Part shown: positions 22,275 to 34,820 of the stretch, in pieces
Position numbering within the stretch: position 1 is the stretch's first letter
Layout: each line of letters opens with the position of its first letter
Assembly (NCBI GenBank): GCA_034440575.1
Contig: JAOTOL010001556.1
Location: 1,397,501 to 1,461,500, forward strand
Direction of reading: 5' to 3'
Source of the DNA: Imbricaverruca yamaguchii
Taxonomy: Eukaryota > Arthropoda > Thecostraca > Neoverrucidae
DNA: 64,000 nucleotides
Made by a program: the position numbers and the translations under genes
The notes under the pieces: model-generated
The model's database searches: none
The model's input: only the letters and a program-made list of their open reading frames with translations
What the model was told of the DNA's origin: nothing

Positions 22275-25200
22275 TCGGCGCAGGGAGCTGCGTGACGGGC
22301 CGCTCAGACGACGCGCCGACACGCGCCGCTCTGCTGCGCTGTTCGAATCAGCCGCCAGATGGCGCCCACTGACGGATTGTGGACGCCGGCACCAGACAGC
22401 GGTCAGCTGAGCTTGGCAAGTGGAGGGCGAAACTGTGGCGCGCGACGCCGGACGTCGGGGCGGAGCGAGCTCGGAGGAGCCAACTCAGACGGAAGACGGA
22501 TGTGTGAACGTCGCTCTTCTCTCCGAGTCGGCCGACCTCACGTTGGCGCAGCTTGATGTGATCGTTGTCGCTCGAGCATCACCCACCCGCACACCCCCAT
22601 CTTGTTCGCCGTCATCCCGCTCACCCATGTCCTCCTAGCCACAGCAGTTGCCTATTGCAATCCGTCCGGTCACATGCCACCCTGCCACGTCAGATGGCAT
22701 CCTCCGCTTCCGCTGGGTCATCATTGTCCGGAAAAACTAAAGTATTATGATGTCGCTTCGGAACGCGACCTTTCGGACGAAAATGTCAATGCTGTCGTGC
22801 AATGCTTTTTCATCTTCACATTTCCTCTAAATATCATTCTGGAACGTCCGAGTCAACATTTAAATGAGTCAACACCTTTGAACACACGATCATGTTGGTT
22901 GACTAGAGCCCCGCTGTTGTCCTGAAAATGGAGGTACGCCTTTATGTTGGTGTACCTGTTCAGTCTCTTTGTCTGCCGTACATTTTAAACGCCCAGATAA
23001 CTAACACCAGACCAGTAATGGCATTCACTCGGTAGCTGGTGATTTCCTGAGAGGGGAACTCCGGTGGATGTCTTGACATCGCTTAGTTGGAGGCTGAAGA
23101 GCTGGTTATCCGTCGTGATGAAGTCGCAGTGCAAATTATCAGTTATCGTATGATGGTAGATCTCCGGGAACATCTTCAAGAATGTGCAGCGGAGGTTTCT
23201 GATCCAGCACTTTCTTCATCTTACCCTCGCATCACCCTGCACCCTCCGTCTGGGATGACATTCTCGGGTTCTGCTGTTTTGTCCATCTTCAGCGACCGAC
23301 ATCCTCACCGTTCGTCATGTTCGCCCGGCACCAGGCTCTGCAGGCTGCTGTCCGGTGGGAATGTGCGGCTTCGACATACTCGGGCACCTTCTGCATCGAG
23401 ATATCTGCACCGACAACAAGGCCATCCCCTTCATCCTCGTCGGCCACAGTGACACCATATCTGCGGCCCAGTCGTCATTGCTGTCGAAGTCCCCATTTTC
23501 GATCAGCTGGGTGGCTTCCCGGACCGTCGCTGCCTTTCTGCCCACCCTGATGCACCTCTGATGTGAGCTGTGCGCACAGCTGCCACTGATGTCCCTACGT
23601 GGGTCACCCACGCACTGACATCCGGCCAACCTGTCCGGCGGGGGGACACCCTATCTGGCCAGTGCGCTAATCATGGTACGTTGAAATGTGGTGCACCCGG
23701 ACTCTGTGCCCGTTGGACGACACCAGTGTTCAACGTTCGCCACACGTGTTCATTACCACGGCGTCACATTACTCGGCCCGGAGCCATTTGCGTCACTAAA
23801 GTATCATACACCATTTGCATAAAATCCACCATAAAGTATTATACACCATTTCTATACACCATTTGCGCCATTTGCGCCATGTGGAGTCGTAGTCACGGAC
23901 CGTCCCGTCGATGCCGACGCACCTTGCTTGAGCTCCGGGCTCAGCCTCGGCTGGGCCAGCTCGCAGACCATGTGAGCTAAGCTCAGTCGGAGGGGAGAGC
24001 GCTGTCCGATGTAGTGCGGCAAGGCCGCTCACATGTGATGCCCCCTCCCCCCCCGACTGCAGCAAAAGTTTAAATAGGCTAAGAATGTTTATAATTGAAT
24101 CGCAATTACGTAAGTAGACTTACAAGACAGCTAAAAAAAAACAGGGAGTGTTTTCTTCCTTTCGTGAACGGCTGTCTGCCGAGTACTAATCTACGAAGAA
24201 CGGAAAAAACAGAAGTTGTCTTATTAAAAAGGCATCAAGGACTTCCATAAAATTTAATACCGCATGAGACTCGTGACGTTTCAATTTGCATTTCTAATTT
24301 GTGAATGAGACGCACTACTGTGTCCATGCTACTGCTGCTGCCTCCCTGTTGTCTGGCTACCGGACAGCCCACCATGTTCAAGCCTTTCTTGTTTTCAGTT
24401 TCTCCACTGTGTCGTTTTGCTCTCCTCCTTGCCGTTAAATGATCAGAACGGACCGAAGAAGTGTGAGTGCAATAATCGGATAGCACCCGCTCTAACCGGT
24501 TTATCTCGTCTCCACCTGTAATTTATCAACTATAGCGGATGGCACTCTGCTACTGCTAGACGAAGGAAGAAGAAAAAGATAAATCCTATTTATATTGTGC
24601 ACTGTTACACTGCCCAAGCAGCACTTGCATTGAAAAATAACACTTGCATTACATTGCTTGGTGACCTTAATAACGCCGTTGACATCACAGGCCAGGTGGA
24701 AGAAGCATTCTTTGCTCCATTGCGATGCTGCCTGCTGGCCTATGTGCATTTAAGCTACATGTCAAAATGGAAACGCCAGCCGATATCGACTTTCGAGTGA
24801 GTTTGATTGATAGGTTTTATTGGCACCGCCATTGATTTGTGATATCCGCGAATGGACTTGAATTATCGCATTAAATCAAATGTGTCGTGCAGTAATTGAT
24901 GTTACGGGAGGCATTCCGATACAATCACCCCATGCAATCACCCTTCATTATGGGAAGATCGGGGGATAATCGTATCGCTGATTGGGATGGTTCCTTGTAA
25001 TGGGCTTGATAGCTATTGTCTCAGGAGTCAAAACGTCGCTGCCAATGCACCGAATGCGAATACACCGTCAAAAAAGTGAATGTCAGAATGTTTCAGGTCA
25101 TAAAAGGCGGCATCACTACCTGGCTTCAAACTACAAAAAAAAAACATCAATATTTTTACTGAATTCCAGTCCTTGAGTTAATTCTTCCCCTGAAAAAACC

Positions 25201-27168
25201 AAACATAAAACAAAGGTAGCAGTATGGTACCAATATTAAGGTACCCCTTCCTCGCCGACTATCGCACACTTCTATGGTGTGTAAGCTTCTCAAATTATCC
25301 CCAGCTTCTCAGAGTATACCCCTTGTTCAAGTGCACCATTCAATCTGAGTTCAGGGCGGATTCAGCACTGCTATCATAATTCATGCACATTGACTGGTTT
25401 TCAAGCGTACGTTCCTACGCAAATATTGGGAAGGATATGGATATTTTTTTTTTTTTGGCGAATGTTGTGCGGCCTTGTAAATATCTGTGAGTTCAACCTA
25501 GACTGTCCGTAACAGCCACTGCACGTGGAGGGCATGTATTGTTAAATAAATAAATAAATAAATTGGATAGACGAGGCTCTTGGCAAACCAATTAATTTGT
25601 GGACAAACACACAACTATGTAAACCTGTCTTAATCAACGCCCAACTGGTTGGAGTTCTGCTTTTCCTGGATGAATAGCACGAATATTGTTTGTGAAGCAT
25701 GCTATTCTCCTGCGGATTGCTGCATTGGAAGCACTGTCTGATAATCATCGAAAGCTGTTGATCATTGCGTGGTTCAGTGTCATTTTCCTGTATATTAATG
25801 ATTTGCTTCTTGAAAAGAACCTAATTCAGCGCACGCTAGCCAGACGTGAGCTCTATGCACGAGGAGTCGTGAGGCCAGGAATTCGTCCGCCCTTCACCTT
25901 GGCTGTCCTTCACGCCAAATACATCAGGTAACGCTCATGAAATGACCATTACCCTTCACACCAAGCGCGTCACGTTAGTACGACGTGACCGTCGTTCCTA
26001 CCAAGTACATCGAGTGAAATATCGATACTTTGGCCACCCTCACGCCAGAGATGGCGTTGAGGCGGTGCCGATATGACAGACCGACCAAATCATATAGCAC
26101 TGTAGTTATGAATAAAAAACTGAACCGAACTGCAAAGCACTGAGCAAACTGGGCGTTGTCTGGCTGTGTATAGGTCAGCTGGAGGTGCCAGTTCTTACAG
26201 TTGGAATTTAAATCATCCTCCATCTGCTAGAATGGGCGTTTTATGACCTATGAAGTCGATGCGCCCCTAAGCTACAATAATGAACTAATTAACCATCTCC
26301 AAGACAGTTAGGCAGAAAATGACAAAAGGAGCATAGAACACACAATATGACCCAATAAGGAATTCTTCATTCAACATATTAATGCCTCGCTTCAGTAGAC
26401 TAAATAGGCGTTTGTTCGAATTTCGTGGAAGCGTCTTGCAGTATTATATTCTGATCCAAATTTGTGTTCTGTCTGTGTCGCTATTTTCATTGCAGATGTT
26501 GGCCAACTAAAATATATATCCCGGATGCCGTGCATCCGAGATATCCGGGACATGCTACGCCGTGCATAACATTTATAAGTTTGGTTTTCTTCACTATTCT
26601 TGCAGTGAGGCATTCTGCAGGAGTGTAACTTTTGAAGTGCTTTACGCTGGAGATATAAATTTTGGAATCGCTCTGCCATTTCCCTTGGAAATAGTCATCA
26701 TGGGAAGAAAGCTTCAGGTAAATGCTCTCCTCGTTGAGTAATCACATGTTAATACAGGAAAACTTGCCGCCCGACTGAAACCAGGCCATCCGTATTTCAT
26801 TAAGAAGTGGCAGCTTCTGCCTGTCAAAACGCGTGGGCGTAGGTAAACCGGCGACTTAACTCACCGTAATTTCTTTGTTTTAATGCAACATTGTTCTGAT
26901 TTCAGAACATCAGGTAAATTTGAAAATTTCGTTGTAAAGATTTCGCAGAATAGTTCATTAATTTTGTATAGGGCGGTGATATATAATGTGTGCAGATCTC
27001 ATCTAGCTTGCATGATAGAAAAGAAATGGGGATAAATATTCTGGAAACAAGAAACAGAGGAAATAATAGTTTTATATGTTATCTCCGGATGAAAGATGTT
27101 GTGTAGTTAGCCAGATGGAGTCAAGAGGTTGTACAGAATGTTGACCACAAATGTTTCTTGTGTTGCAG
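22275..27168. other. Rest of receptor intron 1
   Basis: A GC-rich stretch at 22275-23560 has open frames on both strands but no recognisable domain. 25514-25562 is a LINE-type 3' tail. 24535-24560 holds a short dispersed motif. 26225-26300 contains a decayed copy of the GGGCGC...GCGCCC element. No LRR-like exon was found between exons 1 and 2, and their phases already match. Confidence 0.45.
25514..25562 (+). repeat. Retroelement 3' tail with (AAAT)n
   Basis: Second copy of the motif at 8941-8996 (GCCACTGCACGTGGAGGGCA, then TGTATTGTT and AAATAAATAAAT). The upstream body is not recognisable. Confidence 0.65.
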
Positions 27169-27243
27169 AGTGCTCGTCATGACCGGGGTGGTTGAGATTG
27201 ATGCCGATCAGTTTCTGCCGTACGCGGACCATCTTCGAGACAT
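27169..27243 (+). CDS. LGR1: LGR exon 2: LRR
   Basis: Preceded by TGTTGCAG and followed by GTGAGT. It is 75 bases, phase 2 at both ends, so it adds 25 residues. The peptide (residues 142-167) contains VVEIDADQFLPY, the loop-helix part of an LRR. The first codon is completed by the last two bases of exon 1. Confidence 0.85.
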
Positions 27244-27362
27244 GTGAGTACTGACTATTGATCCGCACCAGATGCGAGGAGTCAGCCCAGCATGTCTGCT
27301 CCAGTGGTGAGTCCAGCCTGTCTGCTCCAGTGGTGAGAGGAGTCAGTCCAGTCTGATTGCGC

Positions 27363-28095
27363 CAGTGGTGAGACGTCCGTCCGTTATATCTGCGCCAGTG
27401 AGGAGGCGTCGGTCCGTTATATCTGCGCCAGTGAGGCGTCGGTCCGTTATATCTGCGCCAGTGAGGATGCGCCGTCCGTTATATCTGCGCCAGTGAGGAG
27501 GCGTCCGTCCATTATATCTGCGCCAGTGAGGAGACGTCCGTCCGTTATATCTGCGCCAGTGGTGAGACGTCCGTCCGTTATATCTGCGCCAGTGATGAGG
27601 CGTCGGTCCGTTATATCTGCGCCAGTGAGGAGGCGTCCGTCCATTATATCTGCGCCAGTGATGAGGCGCCGTCCGTTATATCTGCGCCAGTGAGGAGGCG
27701 TCCGTCCGTTATATCTGCGCCAGTGATGAGGCGTCGGTCCGTTATATCTGCGCCAGTGGTGAGACGTCCGTCCGTTATATCTGCGCCAGTGGTGAGACGT
27801 CCGTCCGTTATATCTGCGCCAGTGGGGAGACGTCCGTCCGTTATATCTGCGCCAGTGAGGAGGCGTCCGTCCGTTATATCTGCGCCAGTGAGGAGGCGTC
27901 CGTCCGTTATATCTGCGCCAGTGAGGAGGCGTCCGTCCATTATATCTGCGCCAGTGAGGAGACGTCCGTCCGTTATATCTGCGCCAGTGATGAGGCGTCC
28001 GTCCGTTATATCTGCGCCAGTGAGGAGGCGTCCGTCCGTTATATCTGCGCCAGTGAGGAGGCGCCGTCCGTGATATCTGCGCCAGTGAGGAGGTG
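27363..28095 (+). repeat. 33-bp minisatellite in intron 2
   Basis: About 22 units of TTATATCTGCGCCAGTGAGG type with period 33, so open frames run through on both strands. Many units contain a donor-like CAGTGAG or CAGTGGTGAG. Looser ancestors (CTGCTCCAGTGGTGAG) begin at about 27296, about 50 bases after the exon 2 donor. The predicted Arg/Trp-rich or Ile-Ser-Ala-Pro peptides are artefacts. Confidence 0.92.
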
Positions 28096-28585
28096 TCGAT
28101 CCGCATTGCGTGCGCCATTAGCTCCAGTATTCTGCTCATGGACCGACTCCACTGTGCTCTCCAAACACACTGTACTCTGGACTCACCAAACACAAACTAC
28201 TGTGTCTCTCGGCATAGGACGGGTCAGAGAGGCGAAATGATGACCGGTCATATATTTGGACTCGCCAACACAAGCTCAGTGTGTGATGTGTGTCGCGATG
28301 GATTCGATCTCGGTCCCGCCACATCTCATGCTCACACCACCCTGCCAGGTCGGACACCAGTCACTGCCGTTCACAGCCACGATACTCACACCTAAGCTGC
28401 TAAATAGAAGTAAAAAGGAACATCTACCGCCGCATATGACCTGCGGCTTTAAACTTTTGGCGTTCAAACCACCCGGAGTTTGGCTGGAATGGTTTGACCC
28501 ATCCAATGTTTGGCTGGGATGGTTTAACCCATTCATTGTTCTGCAGGGATAGTTTTAACGGTTCCATTCACCTTCATGAATATGC

Positions 28586-29680
28586 CATTAAGCCGCCTAC
28601 GAATTGGCGCTGTCCAGCGTAATATAGCATTATATGGCTGACGAGCTGTCACTGATCAGCGTAATATACCATTATAGGGCTGACGAGCTGTCACTGATCA
28701 GCGTAATATACCATTATACCGCTTACAAACTGACACTGTCCAGCTTAACCCGTCTCTCCGTTCAAATCCTCACAAACCGTCTCGGGGAGCGGATAGTAAC
28801 CCCCTCTAAAATCCAAACTAAGCGTTGCACGAAAACGAAAAAGGTGTCGTCGGAACGCGCTCGACGAGTAGGGTCCGGATCCACCCCCGAAAACAATTTT
28901 CCTCCAAAAGTGACGTCACTAGGGGCCTAGATTTTCACGACTTTTCACGACTTAAACTATGTTTTTGGCTCTGGGGAATTAATTTTTGGGATATTTGAAG
29001 AAAAATAAAATTATTTGGCATCAGAAAAGAACAGCGAAATCGACCAGGACCATACATTTGTTTGCCCCCCACACAAAAAAAAATTACATTTCACAATTTT
29101 GAGTTTTCAAGTTTTCTTTAATTTTCCTTTTCTGTTGGAAGTCAACTTGCCCTTAAAAAATGCTTACTTTGGCCAGAATCTTCAATTTGAACTGCAATAG
29201 GCAAATCTGCAAGATTAATATGTAGTCAAAAACGGAAAAAAAAGAAAAATTATTATCGTACGTTTTGTTGCATCCCTAAAGATAAGCAAGCGTTGAAAGT
29301 TTCATTAAAATATCTGCATCCGTTAAAGCGTGACGACTGATTGAACTTTTTTTGGAGGTGACCTCACTTACCCTCGACTAACTCGTTGACCTTAGATGAT
29401 CTGACTTCAAAATTATGAAATAGCATGCCAAATTGATGTGGGAAAAGGTATGCCAAATTTTGGCGCGCTGCCGCACGCCGTTCGTTCACTATCCGCGAAA
29501 AACCTGAGGGGCAGTTGAAGACCACCCGAGACGGGACTGGTTAATATGCCATTATACGGCTGATGAGCTGTTACTGACCAGCGTAATAGGCCATTTTATG
29601 GCAGACGACCTGTCACTGTTCAGCGTAACATGTCATTATACGGCTGCAAAACTGTCACTGATCTTCCTAATTACACTCTG
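28586..29680. repeat. 42-bp tandem repeat split by a transposon
   Basis: Units of CATTATA-GGCTGACGAGCTGTCACTGATCAGCGTAATATAC type (period 42) occur at about 28586-28744 and resume at 29545-29680. Element B (28745-29544) was inserted between them, next to a CAGC/TATGCC position that in other units reads CAGCGTAATATACC. Confidence 0.8.
28745..29544. mobile_element. TTAA-flanked element family B, copy 1
   Basis: Bounded by TTAACCCGTC and GACGGGACTGGTTAA, that is, TTAA on both sides with inverted ends. About 800 bp, non-coding. Its sequence matches, in reverse complement, the element at 56183-57031 over CCTCTAAAATCC, the CGTTTTCG-type block, TGACGTCACT, the TTTTCACGACTT block and the T/A-rich interior. 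It sits inside a 42-bp tandem repeat. Confidence 0.8.
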
Positions 29681-29886
29681 GTATATCGGTGTACGTTTAA
29701 CGTCACTGCTTGCATTTGTGCAATTCAATCAGCTCAGAGAGATAACGAAAATCGTCCAAGACAAGCAAGCGTACTCCTGTGCAGCGCATTACCTGAGGAC
29801 TGGCATTGCAGCTTGTGTAGCCATCACTATTCAGCGCATGTAGTGAAGGCTGACGTCCGAGGCTCGAACAACTGCCACTGTTTCAG

Positions 29887-29961
29887 CGTCATCAACGAGA
29901 ACTTGCACCTGAGGCGGATACGAGGCGGCGCGTTCCGTCGCCTGCCGCATCTTCTCAGCAT
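29887..29961 (+). CDS. LGR1: LGR exon 3: LRR
   Basis: Acceptor CTGTTTCAG, donor GTGAGT, 75 bases, phase 2/2 (residues 167-192). HLRRIRGGAFRRLPHLLS is a clear LRR consensus (L..I..GAF..LP.L). Confidence 0.9.
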
Positions 29962-31021
29962 GTGAGTCGTGGCTTCAGAGATGAGCTAAGTGTCCAGCAT
30001 GTCGCCTACCGAATATCAGACACCACCAGGCTGTCACATGTTGAAGCACATCCTGTCACAGCAGCATGAATAACTTCAATTTTGTGTTTCAATTTCAATT
30101 TTAAATAACTTCAATTGTTTTCAAAATTTCAGCATGAATAACTCTTTGAATAGCTTCAATTTTTCACGCAGTGGCAAGCAATTCTCTTTTTCTGTTCCGT
30201 TAGGTAGATATCGTACAGTCAACTGGTCTATGTGACATTGCAATGCATTAGTGCGATAGTTCCTGGAACACACAGACAGTACCATGGTAAGATTGTTCAG
30301 CCAAGCATGCGGCAGCCTTCTGATGAACTATGTGCATGACCTCCCACGACTTCAGCTAAGGTGTCGACAAGCGCCACACCAGGTGGGATATTTGCGGGAA
30401 CGAAGTGGCGGCCGTGCGAAGTTGCCACCCGGTCGCAAGTGGGCACGCCGCCGCGAAACAGCGCACTGTGTACTGCCGGCGGCCGAAGCTTGGCCATCAG
30501 CCACATCGCCGATGCCGCACCCGGTTTCGACCATTTTGTGCGGAAGGCGAATTGATTCTCAGAATCTCTCCGCCCGGTGGGACGCATCGACCCTCCGATC
30601 GACGTTCCGCGGCGGCGGGTCACAGATAGGGTTGGGGTGTCTGTGTGGCGCGGGGAGGATATTCTCCTCAGGTCGGACGTTTGTGACGTCGTGTAGTGTT
30701 CGTCTCACGGTCAAGTGGCGTGTGAACACCCTGACGTGATCTCAGTCCTCGCCTTCACTTCGATCGAGGCCGAAGTTTCTTCCCCTCCATCCCCGCCATT
30801 TGCTCTGATCTGATCGCTCTCCCCACGTCGGTGTAGTCTCGTGCTTCACTCAGTATGGCTTCCTCTTGAAATATTTGGCTACTTGTAGACTGATAGTAGA
30901 CTGTATCCGTACCCATCTGTACCTGTACCCAATGTCTTTGTCCGGGTGTCTTCTAATCTGACCGTTCTGCTAACCCGAAGCGCTCCAAGTAACTTGTTCA
31001 CCTGACATCCTCTTCTCCCAG

Positions 31022-31096
31022 CTACATCAATTACGCACCGAGTTTGGAGAATATCGAAGCCGAGGCCTGGCAACACTTGCCCGCCTTGAAAGTGCT
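31022..31096 (+). CDS. LGR1: LGR exon 4: LRR
   Basis: Acceptor CTTCTCCCAG, donor GTGAGT, 75 bases, phase 2/2 (residues 192-217). SLENIEAEAWQHLPALKVL fits the LRR pattern, with Trp in place of the usual Phe. Confidence 0.9.
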
Positions 31097-31919
31097 GTGA
31101 GTACCCACCGCACTGCATACCACACGAAGCAACACATAACTAGATGTTATAATCTATTGCATTTTACCACACCCAACTAATGTTATCATAGTTTATATAT
31201 TCGTTTAATCAGTGACTCTCCAGCACAGGTCAAAGCTCGAAGGTTCCGAATCGTCTGACGTTGACAGCTTCGTCTAGGCCGTCCAGTGGATCTATTCGAT
31301 ATTGAACCAAGCACTGAACGCCATATTGTAGCTTAGGTTAGCAAAAAGCCAGCCACATCTCATTTCATATCGCATGCTGCATGGCTAACAGGCCAGGTCA
31401 AGTCAAATATATTGCAGGTTACACCGGACTTGGTAGGCTTAAGCGTTTCAAAATGGCCGAATCGGGCTTCCCAATTGCAAACGGACCACTGATTTCACTT
31501 CATGCAGATAATGTTCTAAAATTAATATGTTGTCAAATATCTATCGAGGTTAGTTCAACGTAACGACACCATTGCGTTTATCATTGCGGGGACCACAGGT
31601 ATGACAACATTAAAAACTTTATTTTAAAAAACGCCGAAGGGCCTTCATCTGAGCATTTTAACTGCAACAAAAGGTGAATGCTACGATATCGGCAAAACTG
31701 CACTAAGCATGTCTTAAGAAGTTACGCCATATTGGGTTGTGGTAGTTAGATCACTATAATTCCACGTTAGAACTCTGGATACGAATCTCGACGCGTAAAG
31801 GCGCTTTCTATGTCAGTACATCGTACATGCAAAAATTGTCATTATTCTTAGCCGGCGTATTATTCCGATTAAGGTCATAATCGGTGATCAGAATTGTGTA
31901 GCTCCTACACATATTTCAT

Positions 31920-32015
31920 TTTCCTCTTCTGTACACTTCTGTACACTTCTGTGCCTGTTCGGTACACTTCTGTACCTCTTCTGTACCTTTTCTGTACACA
32001 CATCTGTTCTTCCGT
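31920..32015 (+). repeat. ~11-bp short tandem repeat
   Basis: Repeats of TTCTGTACAC type in intron 4, about eight diverged copies. No function is implied. Confidence 0.7.
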
Positions 32016-32492
32016 ACATACTTCTATAAATGTCAAGGTAAGCTTGTTTTCAATGTGCTTCCCAATGTTTTGCAGTCTATCCAGTTTGTGGTAATGTTGA
32101 GATGAAGTTAGAGTCAGCCGAATATGATTATTTGAATTATTCGCCGATTTCTCGCTCTTGCTATATGTCCACAACATTCTCATATTGTCGCGCGATAATG
32201 GGTGGATGTCTAAGTCAGGTTTGATCACTTTTTCAATCAAGCGATGGATCACTTTTGGTTTCACACAAACATGGTCCAACACAACTATGGCCATGCTCGT
32301 GCGACTTTACCTTCACGTTTGCTCAGCTTGCAGTAGCAAGATGCATCGTTCATTGTATTGCGCAATGAGCACCGACTGCCTGGTCATGGCAAGCTTATAG
32401 GGATCTGTCGAGACGTCTGTGTGCTGGACACTGCTGTACGGCTGCTGGCGTAGCCGTCCATCCCTCCTGATGTTGTTGACGTCGCCTTCCAG

Positions 32493-32567
32493 ACGTGTCG
32501 TGGGCACAGGTCTGGAGCACGCGCCAAACCTGGCCGGTCTGCAGACCGGCTCCATTCTACACATGGT
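32493..32567 (+). CDS. LGR1: LGR exon 5: LRR
   Basis: Acceptor GCCTTCCAG. The donor is taken as GTGAGT at 32568 rather than GTGTGA two bases upstream, because it keeps the 75-base, phase-2 pattern. Residues 217-242 contain GLEHAPNLAGLQTGSILHM, a divergent LRR. Confidence 0.87.
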
Positions 32568-32897
32568 GTGAGTCACTGCATTGCCTGTCTATGGTGTGAG
32601 GTGTGACTGATGAAGTTGGCTTTGATTAATGATCACTGGCGCTAAATAAAATCACAGCACCAACACTGCAACCTGAGCCTTTCAAGCATGAGGCCCTTAT
32701 TATCTTTGGAAGCTTAACATAATCAGTTCCTAGTCGCAATCTGTTGCGCTTAGACTTCCCAGTATTTAATGAATGCACTTAAGAAAATAATTAGAAGATA
32801 TTGACATTGAAAGGTTCTGCATTGTGTTACTAAGTAGATGACATTATGTGGTGTCCTTGTGAGATTATTTTAAACTTACTAATTGGTTGCTTTTCAG

Positions 32898-32963
32898 TGA
32901 CTTGGATGACAACAAAATCAAGACGTTGCCACCGAACAGCATTAGGATAACCGCTGATCAACT
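32898..32963 (+). CDS. LGR1: LGR exon 6: LRR
   Basis: Acceptor TGCTTTTCAG, donor GTAAGC, 66 bases, phase 2/2 (residues 242-264). DLDDNKIKTLPPNSI is a textbook LRR strand (L..N.I..LP). It is nine bases shorter than most of its sisters. Intron 5 before it is only 330 bp. Confidence 0.92.
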
Positions 32964-34618
32964 GTAAGCATTAGGATGTAAAGCATGACCTTTGTTTATG
33001 GACAACGACATGCGCTCCATTCCTACCTCAGAGAGGCATTCGTTGTGACCAATACAACATCCCTGGCGACAGTTGCATCTAACCTCTACTGTGTTAGTCA
33101 TGCCGTTAGAATCGAAGTAGATGAGATCCTCCTTGCCGGTGAACAACCGCCCCGGCACCAAATCTGGTGAGAGTAGCGCCTTGTTTGACGTGTTCGTGTT
33201 TTGCGAATCACATCAGTTCTGGCATTTACCCCCTGGATGCAGTTCCGCACTAACTCAGTATACCGTGTTGGAGTGTGTGCAGCTTAGTTGCCGTGCTCAT
33301 GTGCAGTGCTCGGAGTAATATCTGTTCAGCGACAGTCTTAACAATTATTTATTCGTACCCTGAATTACCGTGCCTAATGACCCAAGAGCAGGCAAGCATT
33401 TGCAGTGACTGTTCTGCCTTACAATCACGACCGCCCACCTCAACTACACATTCTTCTACTGAGAATGGCTTTAAGCAGTGGCGGTTCCGCTGGTGAGCTA
33501 TGCAATCATGTCGAGACAAGTGCATTGGACGTCTTAAGCTCCACACACACTTTCTTCTTATTCGCTCCGCCTTATAAGTTGCCAGCGAGCCTCGTACAAT
33601 GTCAGTTAAAATAGTGGTATCGCTTTTGGAATTGTATATTCAACGATGAACAAAGTGAATTCAGGCGCAGTCACACACCTCGGCTGCATTTTTTACCGTT
33701 CTTACGATCTTCACTCATCACTTTACTAGAAGATGACTTTATTAGAATCCATGTTGACATTTCAGTATCCTTTGCTAAAGTGTGGCATTAATTTTCCAGA
33801 TACAAATATCAACACTACTTCGAACCTCATGATTCTGTTCTAAAAGCTATTTCATTTTCCTGGCTGCAAACAAATATTTGTAGATGTACTTATCTATCCG
33901 TATTACTTAAATTATTTTGGATTTGTATAGATATTTGCATTGTGCAAATATCTATCTGCACGAGAAAGTCGCAGGATTCCACTCCACAGAAGCTGCAACA
34001 AATGGCGGAGCAATATTGTGCTGTCAATTCGTAGAATGGTGTCTTGGTGGTAACTATGTGAATAATTCATACATACGACGTGACGCGAAAGGCGCAATTT
34101 ATATGGAACTTGATTCGTGCCAATATAATTACTCCTTAACTGTAAATTTCACGTACGTCGTGATTCCCACTGTAAAAATATATCAGCCAGCCTATTTAAT
34201 TTCCGCTCCTGCTCAGGTTGGGAAAATGAAAACTTTTGCCAGTTTACAAGTGTTTTAAGCACATAAATCGTGACTAATAAAGTGATAAGGGCTGGGCAAT
34301 TGTATCAGTGTTGCTAGGGAGGGAGGGGACATCATGGAAGAAACGGCGCCCCAGCCGCACTCGGTTTTTCCCCTTCCTCCCCCCAAAATAATGGGCAAAA
34401 AAAAAAAAAAAGAAAAAAAAAAGTGTTTTAAACAAATTAAATTTTTATAAACCTCAGTGTACTAAGTTATGCGCACCTTGGTGTACTAAATAAGGCGCAC
34501 CCCAGTGTACTCATATGCTGGAATAATGTTTCGATAGAAGACCAGTACGACAGGAAACTACTATGTATGCTTTAGTTTTCACGGCTCGCTCTGATTGCCC
34601 ACTGATGTTTATTTTCAG

Positions 34619-34687
34619 GTCGTTGGTGAATAATCGGTTGGGAGCGATCTCGTACGAGGCGTTTAACGGCTCTTTCATCGGGACATT
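34619..34687 (+). CDS. LGR1: LGR exon 7: LRR
   Basis: Acceptor TATTTTCAG, donor GTGAGT, 69 bases, phase 2/2 (residues 264-287). SLVNNRLGAISYEAFNG is a strong LRR match. Confidence 0.92.
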
Positions 34688-34744
34688 GTGAGTTAGTGCA
34701 TTTGGTCCTGATTTCCTCTTGTACCGGATTTGCTTTCACACTTC

Positions 34745-34820
34745 ATGCTTATGGGCGCTGTATGACCAACGCAGTCGATGCGCCCGAAAGCCCAAATAAC
34801 CAACCAACCAACACTTCATG
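34745..34820. repeat. Short GGGCGC...GCGCCC dispersed element
   Basis: ATGGGCGCTGTATGACCAAC, then GCAGTCGATGCGCCC and AAGCCCAAATAACCAACCAAC, also at 39168-39226, decayed at 26228-26300 and inverted near 565-620. The GGGCGC and GCGCCC ends can pair, giving a small stem. It is probably the 3' end of a SINE family. Confidence 0.65.

Noticed and set aside
21499..22410. Long + strand ORFs (up to 303 codons)
   Set aside because: They run through the 22-bp array in all three frames. The peptides only mirror the repeat.
22359..23980. GC-rich ORFs as a possible host gene
   Set aside because: Frames change often, both strands are open, and no domain or splice pattern could be read.
27447..28193. 248-codon minus-strand ORF and its + strand counterparts
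   Set aside because: By-product of the 33-bp minisatellite.
30284..30739. 151-codon + strand ORF in intron 3
   Set aside because: Overlapped by equally long open frames on both strands, which points to GC-driven openness rather than coding.
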